NCBI GenBank assembly: GCA_041399155.1
Contig: JAWKTI010000005.1
Coordinates: 186,001 to 250,000, forward strand
Length of the DNA: 64,000 nucleotides
Source: Zavarzinella sp.
Lineage (GTDB): Bacteria > Planctomycetota > Planctomycetia > Gemmatales > Gemmataceae
Reading direction: 5' to 3'
Shown in pieces: positions 26,883-36,269 of the stretch. The notes under the pieces are model-generated. The model did not search any database. It was not told where the DNA came from and was given only the letters and a program-made list of their open reading frames with translations. The position numbers and the translations under genes were made by a program. Position 1 is the first letter of the stretch. The number at the start of each line of letters is the position of its first letter.

Positions 26883-28326
26883 ATGGAAATCGAGTCGTTC
26901 AATTCCGAATGTCCTGGGTGCCAGCAATTGCTCAAGCAGGTTCATTTGCTGCAACAACAGCTGATGGATCAGCAACAAATAATTCAGCAACAACAAAAGA
27001 CAATACTGGCGCTGGAAGCTCGCATTCGTGATCTGGAAGACAAGCTGAAACCGCCTAACAAGCAAGAACCTGCAGAAAAAGAAAAATTAGCTTCCCAAAA
27101 GCCGACTGGTCGCAAACGCGGGGCACAACATGGTCACAAGGCAAATCTGCGAAAAACCTTGCCTCCTGAAAGTGTGGACTCCTTTATCAAGTTCGTGCCA
27201 GAAACCTGTTCTCGCTGCCACAAATCACTTGTTGGCTGTCCGAATCTACCTGAACCCAGGATTCATCAGCAAGTTGAACTGCCACAGCAGCCTTTAATCG
27301 TAACACAATATGAAGGTCATTCCCGGAAATGTGCTGATTGTGGACACACAACGGCGATGACCATTCCTGCCGAGTACCGCAACCATTGCACCGGTCCTCG
27401 ATTGACAGCTGCTCTGCTATGTATGGTGGGTCAGGATGGATTGAGTAAACGGTCAATCGAACGAACTTGCAAAACGATTTTTGGCATAGACATATCCTTG
27501 GGAACCATCAGCAATCTGGAAGCCGAGGCAATTCCGGCATTGGACGCACCTTATGAGGAAGCTCGTGAGAAAGTTAAAAACGCTGATGTAAAGGGGTTTG
27601 ATGAAACGGGCTGGAAAGAGGCGGGCCACAAACGCTGGTTATGGACAGCGATTGCGGCAAAGATTCATATCGTAGTATTTCTCATTCATGCACGTCGCAA
27701 TATTGATGCATTGAAAGCGTTTATGGGTGAAGCACTCCCTGGATTTGTCAGTACGGATCGCTGGAAGGTATATGTGAAGAACCTTCCTGAAGATAGCCAT
27801 CAATTATGTTGGGCACATTTGAAACGCAACTGGGAGGCATTGTCCAAACGAAGTAAGCGAGCGACAAAACTCGTGGATCACTGGCTTGAATTACACAAGG
27901 AAATATTTGAGCTATGGCATATTTTTACGAGAGATCATCAGATAACTCGCCAAACATTGCAACAGCGGATGAAACCGTTGCAGGAACGCGCGCACACTGC
28001 TGAAACAGGGGCAGGGTAGCAAAGACAAAAAACTTGCGCGGTTTTGCGAGCGGGTGGCCAAAGTAGAGATGCGTTTATGGCTGTTTGTCGACCATGAGCA
28101 CGTTCCGCCAACGAATAATGATGCGGAGCGTGTACAACGTCGAGCGGTGTTGTGGCGTCGACGCAGCTTTGGTTCTCAAAGTGCTCGTGGCTGTCGGTTC
28201 GCAGAGCGAATCCTGACGGTATGTGAAACATTGAAACTACAGGGGAGAAACGTATTAGATTATCTGGAAGAAGCGATCAACGCACACCGGAAAGGCAAAC
28301 CTGCACCGAAACTTGCAACAACATAA
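26883..28326 (+). pseudogene. IS66 transposase (TnpC-like), frameshifted
   Basis: Residues from ATG 26883 begin with a Gln-rich leucine-zipper-like coiled coil. A Lys-rich linker (GRKRGAQHGHK), a zinc finger (ETCSRCHKSL and CADCGH) and the DDE core follow. Core motifs visible are VKGFDETGWKEAG (first Asp), FVSTDRWKVY (second Asp) and QLCWAHLKRNW. The frame ends prematurely at 28019. The rest continues in another frame from about 27990 (LLKQGQGSKDKKLARFCERV, then NNDAERVQRRAVLWRRRSFGSQS with the last acidic residue) to the stop at 28326. A small indel near 27985-27995 in a GC-repeat (GCGCGCAC) explains this. The break makes the protein non-functional unless frameshifting occurs. Confidence 0.88.
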
Positions 28327-28338
28327 GTGAACGGTTAC
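28327..28338 (-). repeat. IS66 right terminal inverted repeat
   Basis: GTGAACGGTTAC, the exact complement of the left end at 26819-26830. Confidence 0.8.
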
Positions 28339-28699
28339 GAACTTTTTTGCGGAGTGGGAAGCATCCAACGGCACCAACCTAACAAAGATGAATGTCATTT
28401 TTCAAGGCAAGTCCGGGAAAGATATTACCATACAGTCGTGGCACACCGGAGGTGGGCACGATTTTCTGTTTGTTTCCATTGGAGAAAGCGGTCAAAAACA
28501 AGTTTCCCCAGTAGTTCATACGGGTGCTGCCGCTAAATACAGACTCGAACGTGATGGAGATGTATTTAGCCTGTCAGTCAACGGATCAATTCTTCACACG
28601 GTACGAGTTGCGAAAATGAATGATTTCAGCAGCATTCGTTTCGAATTACCGTGCTCCCCAGGGACAAAAATTTACAGTTTGAAAGCCGCGCCGAATTAA
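28339..28699 (+). pseudogene. 3' remnant of a gene truncated by the IS66 element
   Basis: The frame is open from the very end of the insertion sequence (FFAEWEASNGTNLTKMNVIFQG) to the stop at 28699, giving about 119 residues with no start at the left edge. The content (YRLERDGDVFSLSVNGSILHTV, ending TKIYSLKAAPN) resembles the concanavalin-like (DUF1080/LamG type) domains found at the ends of planctomycete secreted proteins and kinases. No matching 5' half lies left of the element, so that part was deleted. An internal ATG at 28388 is unlikely to be a true start. Confidence 0.6.
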
Positions 28700-28841
28700 G
28701 TGCAGCCAAGAGTAACGTGCTTCAAGATTATCGCTACAGTTAAGGCTTTCATTTGTTAAGAAACAGATGCCTGGATACAATTGATTGAAAAATGTTCAGT
28801 TATGATGCTGTTCTAATACTAACTACTACTTTTAGGATTCT

Positions 28842-29771
28842 ATGCGGTACATCATTGCATTGATTATCGCTGTTTCTTTGGACTCAGCTCGTGCCGCCGA
28901 ACAGGATTTGGGGCCCTACTATCCCAAAGATTCATTTGCGATGTTGAGTGTCGATTTAAACAAAATGGTCATGTCGCCCTTCGGTAAAAAAGTGTTCGGT
29001 ACGGACGACAAGTTCACTTCGGCGGTAAAACTCATAACCCTGTATCAGCCATCCAACGACCTTGAACAGCCTATGCTTTCCGCAAAAATGAAGAAAGTGG
29101 TTGGAACAGTGGTGAACAAACTCGAACGAGTGACAACTGTTGTGTCGCATGTGGAGCCGAAAGAAAAGTTGTTCGATTTCCGCATCGTCACGTTCGTCGA
29201 AGGGTCCGTTACTGAAAACGAATATGCCAACGCCTTTGAAGTTCTCGCAAATGAATCTAACGTGAAACTTGATTCTGAGAATCGTATCGGCCGAAAGTGG
29301 TTCGATCTGTCTGCAATTACAAGAGTGGATGGGCTGATGGGTGTGTTGGCTAAGAAAGGGTTGTTCCTGATCTTCCAACGTGTAGACGCGGAGAATATCC
29401 TTGAGATAATTTCCGGCAAAACGATGCCAGCCATGAACAAGAAACTGATCACAGCGGTCGCGAGCGTGAAGCCGGACGAAACATCAGTTTATCTGGTCGT
29501 CGCCGGCAATATTATTGACACCGCTCAAGTCACGCTCTCTTTCAAAGGAGATGCCGAATTGAGTGGGAAGTACGAAGGCGATCTCGCAGAGACGATCGAA
29601 CAAGGTTTCCTAGAGCAAGTCGAATCCTTGACGGTCGGTACGTCCCGAAGCGCTCGCCTTTGGGCCGCAGCAAAATTAACCGTTGCACGCAAGGACAAAA
29701 CTGTGACTTTAAATGGCAAGTTCTCTGCCAAATTGCTCGCAGAAGAATACGGCAAAATCAAAGTCAAGTAA
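28842..29771 (+). CDS. Secreted protein of unknown function
   Basis: A 309-residue protein with a signal peptide (RYIIALIIAVSLDSARA). The mature part repeats a pattern of small beta-alpha units (MLSVDLNKMVMSPFGKKVFG; LFLIFQRVDAENILEIISGK; YLVVAGNIIDTAQVTLSFKG). This resembles DUF3352-like exported planctomycete proteins, but I cannot assign a family. A TTAGGA ribosome site precedes the ATG. It stands alone between the IS remnant and the GTPase operon. Confidence 0.65.
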   Translation: MRYIIALIIAVSLDSARAAEQDLGPYYPKDSFAMLSVDLNKMVMSPFGKKVFGTDDKFTSAVKLITLYQPSNDLEQPMLSAKMKKVVGTVVNKLERVTTVVSHVEPKEKLFDFRIVTFVEGSVTENEYANAFEVLANESNVKLDSENRIGRKWFDLSAITRVDGLMGVLAKKGLFLIFQRVDAENILEIISGKTMPAMNKKLITAVASVKPDETSVYLVVAGNIIDTAQVTLSFKGDAELSGKYEGDLAETIEQGFLEQVESLTVGTSRSARLWAAAKLTVARKDKTVTLNGKFSAKLLAEEYGKIKVK

Positions 29772-30306
29772 CAGTCACTCAACGATCCTCGTACAAATCA
29801 CAGGAATTGTTAATGAGTAGCAAAGCTGGAAAGAACTCAATAAAAATTATGCAACATTACAATATTGCACTTCAGAAATATTGAATCGTGAAAATTTCTT
29901 CATTCAGGCCATAAAAAATACAATTAGACAATCGCTTGATCGTTATTTTCCCATTTTCAGTCAGTTTTGAGAAATTTCTTAACTCCTTGTTTCAAAAGAA
30001 GATACGGCGGCAATTTGTGCATGTTTTGCCAACAAACTGCTATTCAATTGGTATTAATTCAAGTGCACATGGATATATTAATAGTGTTCATCCGAGCATT
30101 TATGCTAAATGAACGTGAACACGTTATTGAGAGAACAGCAGATGATATCTCCAGAAAATCCTGACCGAAAGCAGTATTTTGGTACAATCGACGCACCAAC
30201 AGATAAAAGGTGTCCTAATTGCGATGTGTCCTCATTTTATTTGTGTGTTGAACATCACAAGGATTACAAGTAACCTGACTGTAACACATTCCTGAGGTCT
30301 CGCTGT
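29772..30306. other. AT-rich intergenic region before the GTPase operon
   Basis: About 535 bp that must contain the operon promoter. Apart from the short frame at 30142-30273, I see no gene, RNA or clear hairpin in it. Confidence 0.5.
30142..30273 (+). CDS. Possible 43-residue zinc-ribbon-like protein
   Basis: A short frame from ATG 30142 with GAGAG about 10 bp upstream. It encodes a hydrophilic peptide with KRCPNC followed by LCVEHH, a Cys/His spacing that could bind zinc. It ends 33 bp before the GTPase gene, on the same strand, and that GTPase also starts with a Cys-pair ribbon. It is too short to be certain and could be chance. Confidence 0.35.
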   Translation: MISPENPDRKQYFGTIDAPTDKRCPNCDVSSFYLCVEHHKDYK

Positions 30307-31572
30307 ATGGCACTTTTGCCAAGAGTTACATGCCCCCACTGCTGGGCGGTATTCGAAACGCACAAGACACTGTGGATTGCAGAGCATCCCACGTTGGTGG
30401 GCGATCCCAAGCTGGGGCCGGATGTGGAAAAACGCTTTATCCCCACGCGTTTCCGCCACGATGCCCTGGCGCTGGACGAAAAAGACCAGCCATGCCACCG
30501 TATTGCCTGCCCGGCGTGCCACCTGGAACTGCCACGTGCGGCGACCGAACTGGAATCGTGGATCGTTTCCATTATTGGTGCCCCCGCAGCCGGAAAGTCA
30601 TTCTTCCTGGGTGGGCTGATTCACATGATGCGACGTGTACTGCCCAACCGCTTTCAGGTGTCGTTTACCGATGGTGATACCAGCCTGAATCGCCTGGTGA
30701 ATTCTTACGAACAGGCAATGTTTGCCAACAAACGGTTCGATCAACTGATTCCATTAGGGGAACTGATCCCCAAAACCCAGGAACAGGGCGATCTTTACAA
30801 CACAGTTTACAGTGGGAATGATTCAGTAATTTTTCCCAAGCCGTTTACCTTTATCATGCGGCCGGAACCTTCCCACCCCCACGTTACTGATGTGGGGTCT
30901 TCCGCACGGCTGCTATGCCTGTACGATAACGCGGGTGAATCTTACCTCCCAGCAAAAGACACCTTTGTCCGACCAGTGACACGCCACCTGGCAAAAGCCA
31001 GCCTGCTGCTGTTTCTGTTTGATCCCACGCAGGATCACGATTTTCGTGTGAATTACGTGGAACGCCACGGAAAACTGCCATTTGATTCCCGCATTGAGGT
31101 GCGTCCACAGCAAACAATTCTGACGGAAGCTGCCAACCGCGTACGGCAGTTCAACAACATTCCATCGGATCAGAAGCACGATCAGCCACTGTTTGTGGTG
31201 GTCACTAAGCAGGATGTGTGGGGGCATCTGGTGCTTGGCAAACTGCAATCGCAACAGTTGCTGCTCAACGGCCCCACAGGAATTGCGTGTGTCAATCTGG
31301 ATTATATCTCCCAGACATCGGACTTAATTAAAAGCATGTTGAAGGATTTATGCCCCGCAGTGGTGAACGCTGCAGAGGCATTTTCCAGCACCGTCATTTA
31401 CGTCGGTGCCAGTGCCCTTGGCAGCAAACCCGAAACCAATGAAGACGGTCAATGGGCCATTCGACCCAACGATATTAAGCCTACAGGTTTGGAAGCACCA
31501 CTGCTGTATGGTTTGAACCAGCATATGCGTGGGCTGTTTCCATCTGGCAGATTGAAAACCACTCCCATGTGA
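30307..31572 (+). CDS. TRAFAC-like GTPase with N-terminal zinc ribbon (GTPase of a GAP1-type conflict system)
   Basis: A 421-residue cytoplasmic P-loop NTPase. Two Cys pairs (TCPHC at 9-12 and ACPAC at 68-71) form a zinc ribbon ahead of the nucleotide-binding domain. The Walker A motif is GAPAAGKS (91-98). CLYDNAGES (206-211) plays the Walker B/G3 role, and VVTKQD (300-303) is the G4 guanine-specificity motif. The preceding strand LLLFLFDPTQ fits a small-GTPase core. The next gene starts 10 bp downstream and encodes a GAP1-N2-like protein, the partner reported for GTPase-centred conflict systems. That pairing is my main reason for the system-level name. GAGG upstream of the ATG is the ribosome site. 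Confidence 0.78.
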   Translation: MALLPRVTCPHCWAVFETHKTLWIAEHPTLVGDPKLGPDVEKRFIPTRFRHDALALDEKDQPCHRIACPACHLELPRAATELESWIVSIIGAPAAGKSFFLGGLIHMMRRVLPNRFQVSFTDGDTSLNRLVNSYEQAMFANKRFDQLIPLGELIPKTQEQGDLYNTVYSGNDSVIFPKPFTFIMRPEPSHPHVTDVGSSARLLCLYDNAGESYLPAKDTFVRPVTRHLAKASLLLFLFDPTQDHDFRVNYVERHGKLPFDSRIEVRPQQTILTEAANRVRQFNNIPSDQKHDQPLFVVVTKQDVWGHLVLGKLQSQQLLLNGPTGIACVNLDYISQTSDLIKSMLKDLCPAVVNAAEAFSSTVIYVGASALGSKPETNEDGQWAIRPNDIKPTGLEAPLLYGLNQHMRGLFPSGRLKTTPM

Positions 31573-31582
31573 AGAGGATGTC

Positions 31583-33769
31583 ATGTCGCACGAACTCATC
31601 AATACTTCGGCAGGCCAGGGGCTCCACAACGATGGTGGAGGATACACCACAGTCGCAGAATCCCAGGGCATTCCCAAATCGCTGGTCACAAAACTGGAAA
31701 TGATGTGTGGCTATCGTCATCGAGTGAAATCGAAGGTGCCCAACCACGATGAAAACCCGATTGCATTCTCCCATACCATTCTCAGTGCAGGTGGCTCTCG
31801 TTTTCATGTGGTGTCCCGCGTCGCCGACCATGGGTTTGATCGTTCAAATCGAACGAACTATCTCGCCCACCATGTGGCATTACAGGCAAACGAACTTCCT
31901 GAAGCAGGCCCCGCCTGGCTCTGCCTTCAGCGACGATTTTTTACTTCCAGTTGGGATTATGATGATGCACCAAAACGGCTTTCTACCCACCGAGATATTC
32001 CCGATGGCAGTGCAGAAGCGAAACGATGCAAACTGTGGGAAAAAGTAACGGGCGATGCAGGCTGGGGTGGTGTCGTTGCGGAAGCATTTGCCAGCCAGCA
32101 ACCTATCTATGTGGTGTACGAGCCAGGCCAGCCTGTGCTGGAATTACTGGCAGAAGCAATCGCTTTGATGCCAGCATCGCAACGCTGGAAAGCCACCTTC
32201 AACACGTACTTCACTGAATCGTGGAATGAGCAGTGCACCGTTCGGTGCGTCACGTCCGATTCCATCGAAGCCACTGCGGCACTTTCTGCGAAACGCAGCA
32301 CGGTGGTTCGCCTGGATCAGCCGATGCGTCAGGAACCAGGTGGCAGCATGGTCCAGGCAGCACGAACAGGAGATGTTGCTCGGGAAGTGGTGGTGGTTGA
32401 AGATGACATTGTGGCACCAGATGAGGAAATTACCCCACGTCGACGTCGCAGTGCTGTAGAGGACGACGAGCCCAAAACAGGTGGCAGCGTCCGTCGACAA
32501 TTGCGAGAACGGGAAGAACGCGATTCTGGGCGTAGTCGACCAGAACGCACCCCACGTCGCAGTGTACAGGTTGATTCGGATGCTGGTGAAGATTCTGTCG
32601 ATGAATTGACCAGGCAAGTGGAAACCGGCACCAGTGGAGGAATTTCAATGAAGCAGCTATTGATTGGAATGATACTGGGAGTACTGTTGACTGCCGTTGT
32701 CTTCGTGCTGATTGAAGTGGCTGCTGGGAAATCGATGCTGCGCATGATGGGCGTTGTTGGTAAAGATGAAAAACAACTTCAGACAGCGAAAGCAGATCTG
32801 GAAAAAGAGTTGGAAGAGAAGCAAGCAGCCTGGTTGCAGGATGAAAAAGTATTACGCGATCAATTGAAATCAGAAAATAGAAATCTCAGCACCATTGAAA
32901 GTGCAATTGCCACGTTGAAAGGCGACCATCAGAAAGAAAAAGAACAGTGGGAAAAAGATCGGAAGAAATTGCAAGGTGACATCAAGGATAAGCAAACGAT
33001 GCTGGAAAATGCCCAGGGACAGATTGAAGTACTGCAGAAACAAGTAACTGATAAATCCAGCAGTCCTCCTCCAGTACTGATTGCACGCACAATTTCACTG
33101 GCACGTGCAGGAAAGAGCCAGGCACCAGTGCTGCCAGCAGGCACCAAAGCAACGCTGACACTGACCCACCCACCTGGGGTGACTGTCACGAAAAATGAAA
33201 ACGAGTTCTCAATCAGCATTAATGAAAGCGAAATCGCAGCAGCAAAATTGCGTTATGAAGCAGAAACTGGCAGCATCTTATTTGACAATGAATGGAAACA
33301 ACCACAACTTTTATTGCTGGGCGAAATGGTTGCCACCCTGGAGTATGAGCAATCAGGTAAGAAACGAAAATCGTATTTTCAGTTGGCATCTCCTGCGTAT
33401 ATCGATGGTACTTGTTTGAAAGCTAATGAGCCAGGTGCTTATATTTGTAAAATTGGTTCCGCTTTAAAACTGAATCCCAAGGATAATTTTCCAAAACAAC
33501 TTGCCTTCGCAGGACAAGGTGTCCTCATTATTGATGATCAAACATTTATTCTGAAACCAGACAAAGATCAGCCCGCTGCAGGTAGTTTGATTCTGGCAGC
33601 CGAAGGTGGGAATGAAATTGAAATGACAATTGTTGGCCAGAATATCCTTGTTACTTTGAAAGATAAATCGAAGAAGATTTCTAAAATGCGTATCGCCTGG
33701 GCAGAAGTCGTGGGTAGCAAACGGCCCACGGAATTATCCCACCCGCCTGCAGTGTTTGTCGTGCAGTAA
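31583..33769 (+). CDS. GAP1-N2-like GTPase-associated membrane protein with coiled coil
   Basis: A 728-residue protein. Residues 1-225 (TSAGQGLHNDGGGYTTVAESQGIP; LAHHVALQANELP; FNTYFTESW) match what I know as the GAP1-N2 domain found beside TRAFAC GTPases. An Arg/Asp-rich disordered linker (about 270-350) precedes one membrane helix (357-377). A long Lys/Glu coiled coil (about 390-500) follows, then a beta-rich C-terminal domain. The protein would hold the GTPase partner at the membrane and extend a coiled coil beyond it. It sits 10 bp after the GTPase gene with its own AGAGGA site. The GAP1 name is from memory of the conflict-system literature, with moderate certainty. Confidence 0.72.
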   Translation: MSHELINTSAGQGLHNDGGGYTTVAESQGIPKSLVTKLEMMCGYRHRVKSKVPNHDENPIAFSHTILSAGGSRFHVVSRVADHGFDRSNRTNYLAHHVALQANELPEAGPAWLCLQRRFFTSSWDYDDAPKRLSTHRDIPDGSAEAKRCKLWEKVTGDAGWGGVVAEAFASQQPIYVVYEPGQPVLELLAEAIALMPASQRWKATFNTYFTESWNEQCTVRCVTSDSIEATAALSAKRSTVVRLDQPMRQEPGGSMVQAARTGDVAREVVVVEDDIVAPDEEITPRRRRSAVEDDEPKTGGSVRRQLREREERDSGRSRPERTPRRSVQVDSDAGEDSVDELTRQVETGTSGGISMKQLLIGMILGVLLTAVVFVLIEVAAGKSMLRMMGVVGKDEKQLQTAKADLEKELEEKQAAWLQDEKVLRDQLKSENRNLSTIESAIATLKGDHQKEKEQWEKDRKKLQGDIKDKQTMLENAQGQIEVLQKQVTDKSSSPPPVLIARTISLARAGKSQAPVLPAGTKATLTLTHPPGVTVTKNENEFSISINESEIAAAKLRYEAETGSILFDNEWKQPQLLLLGEMVATLEYEQSGKKRKSYFQLASPAYIDGTCLKANEPGAYICKIGSALKLNPKDNFPKQLAFAGQGVLIIDDQTFILKPDKDQPAAGSLILAAEGGNEIEMTIVGQNILVTLKDKSKKISKMRIAWAEVVGSKRPTELSHPPAVFVVQ

Positions 33770-33802
33770 GTTCTAAACGCTCACCCAACAGTGGTATTGA
33801 AG

Positions 33803-34996
33803 ATGAATGAGTTTGTACTTTTCGATCACCAGGACTTGCGACAGGCCATCCATACCCTGGCGGACTTTGTGGCCAACGATCGAGCTCGCGTGGATAAATC
33901 AATCGTAAATGCACTCGCAATTTATGCCAGTGCAGCCCACCAGGTGAATGATCGGCTGCGGGAATGCTGCCGACTGATCAAAATTGGTCAGCGATCTGAA
34001 GCATTGCGGCAAGTGGCAATGGAGCCAGATGCGCTAAAGATGTTCAACGATCTGCGTTTCCGCAAATCAGAATGGCTGCAGGAAATCTGTGAAGAAGAAC
34101 GCTTGAAAGTGCCACCAAAGCTGGACATGGAATCTGCTAAGATATTAGAGAAAGCGTTCAATACAGAGTTGGACAATAAGGACCTTCTGGAACAACACCG
34201 CATGTTGGCTTTAGAGCGAGCCCCGCTGGCACGTCGTTTGGAAGTGCTGCGGATGATTCGCAAAACAGAAGCACGCGAATGGTTCTGGCAGGATGATGTG
34301 ATCAGTTATGAAAAGCAATACTGCAACGAACTGCAGCAGTTATTGAATAAGCCTGGGGTCTTGAACGACTGGGATACCATCAATCGGTTGTTTCGTGAAA
34401 TTACTGCAACGAAGTGGGAAGAACCATTCCCACTGGAAATATCAGAGCAGATTAAATCAGCCCGGAAAAGGATGCAGCACCGCGATGCAGAACAGGAACT
34501 GCAACCGTACGACAATAAGTTACTGGATGTGATGAGTAACTTTATTGCAGATGTGGAAGATCTGGAGCGAGTAAAAGTATACGAAGAGGCGGCTGAGATT
34601 GCTGCGTTAATCCCGGAACCGATGCCACTGATTGCACAGCTAATTGCTAAATCGGCTCCCATCGCCAAGAAATATGAATTGAAGGAAGGCGATGAATTGC
34701 TGCGGAATTTTGAAAATGCCAGCGACTGGATTGTGCGTGCCAAGAAAGTACTGAAACACTGGAAAGAGTTTGACCGCCAGGTAGAGCAGTTGCAGGAAGC
34801 CATGGATGGCGGCATGGAATGGTATTACGTGCAGGAGCTTTACCGTGTGGTAATCCAGTTTGGCTGGGATTTGCCCAAGAAACTGCTTTACAGTATTCAG
34901 CGCCGGGCAAAACGTCGTAAGTTGGTGCTTTTGGGCAGTATTGGCCTGGGCGTTGCAGCCATCGCTGGGGCAATTGTGTATTTTGTGGTGTTGTAA
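33803..34996 (+). CDS. Tail-anchored all-helical protein in the GTPase operon
   Basis: About 397 residues, almost entirely predicted helix with many charged heptad-like stretches (LRECCRLIKIGQRSEALRQ; EISEQIKSARKRMQHRDAEQ), and a single hydrophobic C-terminal helix (LVLLGSIGLGVAAIAGAIVYFVVL) ending at the last residue. This is tail-anchor topology, with the body in the cytoplasm. No family was recognised. A GTG four codons upstream (33791) is an alternative start. Its place between the GAP1-like and protease genes suggests a structural or adaptor role in the same complex. Confidence 0.7.
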   Translation: MNEFVLFDHQDLRQAIHTLADFVANDRARVDKSIVNALAIYASAAHQVNDRLRECCRLIKIGQRSEALRQVAMEPDALKMFNDLRFRKSEWLQEICEEERLKVPPKLDMESAKILEKAFNTELDNKDLLEQHRMLALERAPLARRLEVLRMIRKTEAREWFWQDDVISYEKQYCNELQQLLNKPGVLNDWDTINRLFREITATKWEEPFPLEISEQIKSARKRMQHRDAEQELQPYDNKLLDVMSNFIADVEDLERVKVYEEAAEIAALIPEPMPLIAQLIAKSAPIAKKYELKEGDELLRNFENASDWIVRAKKVLKHWKEFDRQVEQLQEAMDGGMEWYYVQELYRVVIQFGWDLPKKLLYSIQRRAKRRKLVLLGSIGLGVAAIAGAIVYFVVL

Positions 34997-35031
34997 TACA
35001 GTTCTGTGAGAAAGCGTTACGAGAGATTCCT

Positions 35032-36147
35032 ATGTCGAACTGGTATATCCGCATCCGTGGCAAAACAATGGGCCCATTTCCCACGGCAGAAGTGCAGCAG
35101 ATGCTGGCAACTGGCCAGGTGCAGAAGTACCACGAAATTTCTGAAGATAAAGTATCGTGGCAATCGATTGAATTTGTTGATGAGTTTGTTGAAGAAGAAG
35201 CGGCACCCGTTCGACGGAGAAAGTTGCTGCGAAATGACGATAATTATGAAAGCTCTCCCGCCCCACGTGGAAGTGCGAAACCAAAGAAAGGCAGCAGTAA
35301 GCTGGGCTTCCGCATCCTTGTAGGATCGGTGCTGACGTTGATTCTGGCTGGTGCCACAACGGCTGTGATTCTGATTGCTCGCAACAAGGATGATAAAGTT
35401 GCCGATCGTAAGAATGCTGACACCAACTCTCCTAACGATATTAACTCTGAAACTGTCTATGAGAATGCCGTCAAATCTTGTGTGTTTATTCAGACCCCAT
35501 CGAAAACAAAGGTCGAAAATGGCAAGCAATACAACACATGGTTTATTGGTAGTGGTTCTCTAATTGATTATAAGAAGAAGTTAGTAATAACAAATTATCA
35601 TGTTGTACAAGAAAATTCACATGTTTTTGTCAGTTTTCCCAAGTATACCAGCGACAACAAAATCATTACTGACAAAATGCAATACGACAGTAAATTTATG
35701 TATCAGCAGGGCATTAAAGCACATGTTTTACACAGAGACAAGAGAAGAGATCTGGCACTGATCGAACTTGAGAGAGTTCCTGAAAACGCGGGTGCACTGC
35801 GTCTCCATCCATTTGACAAGCCTGTGCAACAAGGAAAAACTGTCTACACATTAGGCAATGGCGATGCAGTTGGGCAAATGTTTAACATCAGTCAAGGCAT
35901 CATTCGATCAGTTGGCGATGAAGAACATGACTTCGGCGACCAAGTTGTCAGCTGTAGCATTATCACTGCGACAAATCCCATCAATCAAGGTGATTCTGGG
36001 GGCCCTCTGATTGATTCTAAAGGTGTTCTTGTTGGTGTTACTCAAGGAAAGTCAAGTAAAGTCGGAACGAGCTCTGTCCATTGGTTCATAGATTCCAAAG
36101 AGGTGCATGCTTTTCTTAGATTGCACGGGATTATACTAAGCGAATAG
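35032..36147 (+). CDS. GYF_2 domain - membrane helix - trypsin-like serine protease
   Basis: A 371-residue protein. Residues 4-48 (WYIRIRGKTMGPFPTAEVQQML) are a GYF_2 domain that binds proline-rich peptides in the cytoplasm. A basic linker and a membrane helix (94-116) follow. Residues 140-365 form an S1-type protease with the triad His190 (LVITNYHV), Asp240 (RRDLALIEL) and Ser322 (GDSGGP). The protease domain therefore faces outside the cytoplasm. Base composition drops visibly from about 35430 on, near the start of the protease domain, while the GYF and helix part resembles the neighbours; the gene may be a recent fusion. It is the last gene of the operon. Confidence 0.82.
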   Translation: MSNWYIRIRGKTMGPFPTAEVQQMLATGQVQKYHEISEDKVSWQSIEFVDEFVEEEAAPVRRRKLLRNDDNYESSPAPRGSAKPKKGSSKLGFRILVGSVLTLILAGATTAVILIARNKDDKVADRKNADTNSPNDINSETVYENAVKSCVFIQTPSKTKVENGKQYNTWFIGSGSLIDYKKKLVITNYHVVQENSHVFVSFPKYTSDNKIITDKMQYDSKFMYQQGIKAHVLHRDKRRDLALIELERVPENAGALRLHPFDKPVQQGKTVYTLGNGDAVGQMFNISQGIIRSVGDEEHDFGDQVVSCSIITATNPINQGDSGGPLIDSKGVLVGVTQGKSSKVGTSSVHWFIDSKEVHAFLRLHGIILSE

Positions 36148-36269
36148 CCATAAACACCATTTTACAAATTGCACTCATCCGCCCTGTTGCTTCGTGCGAT
36201 TATGCGGAAATTCAAAGAATAGACCATGAACAATTGGGCAATCTTCTCGCATTCAAAAAGGAGTAATCA

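Larger units (their letters stand above)
26819..28338 (+). mobile_element. IS66-family insertion sequence, degraded
   Basis: A 1,520-bp element bounded by a perfect 12-bp inverted repeat, GTAACCGTTCAC at 26819-26830 and its complement at 28327-28338. It carries a single IS66 transposase gene with a frameshift. The accessory genes tnpA and tnpB of larger IS66 elements are missing. I find no 8-bp target duplication (AGTTTTCG on the left, GAACTTTT on the right). This suggests that recombination or deletion removed one flank, and a truncated gene does begin right at the right end. Confidence 0.85.

Noticed and set aside
28388..28699. Stand-alone 103-residue gene starting at ATG 28388
   Set aside because: The frame is open further upstream to the IS end and lacks a ribosome site at this ATG, so it is better read as a truncated gene tail.
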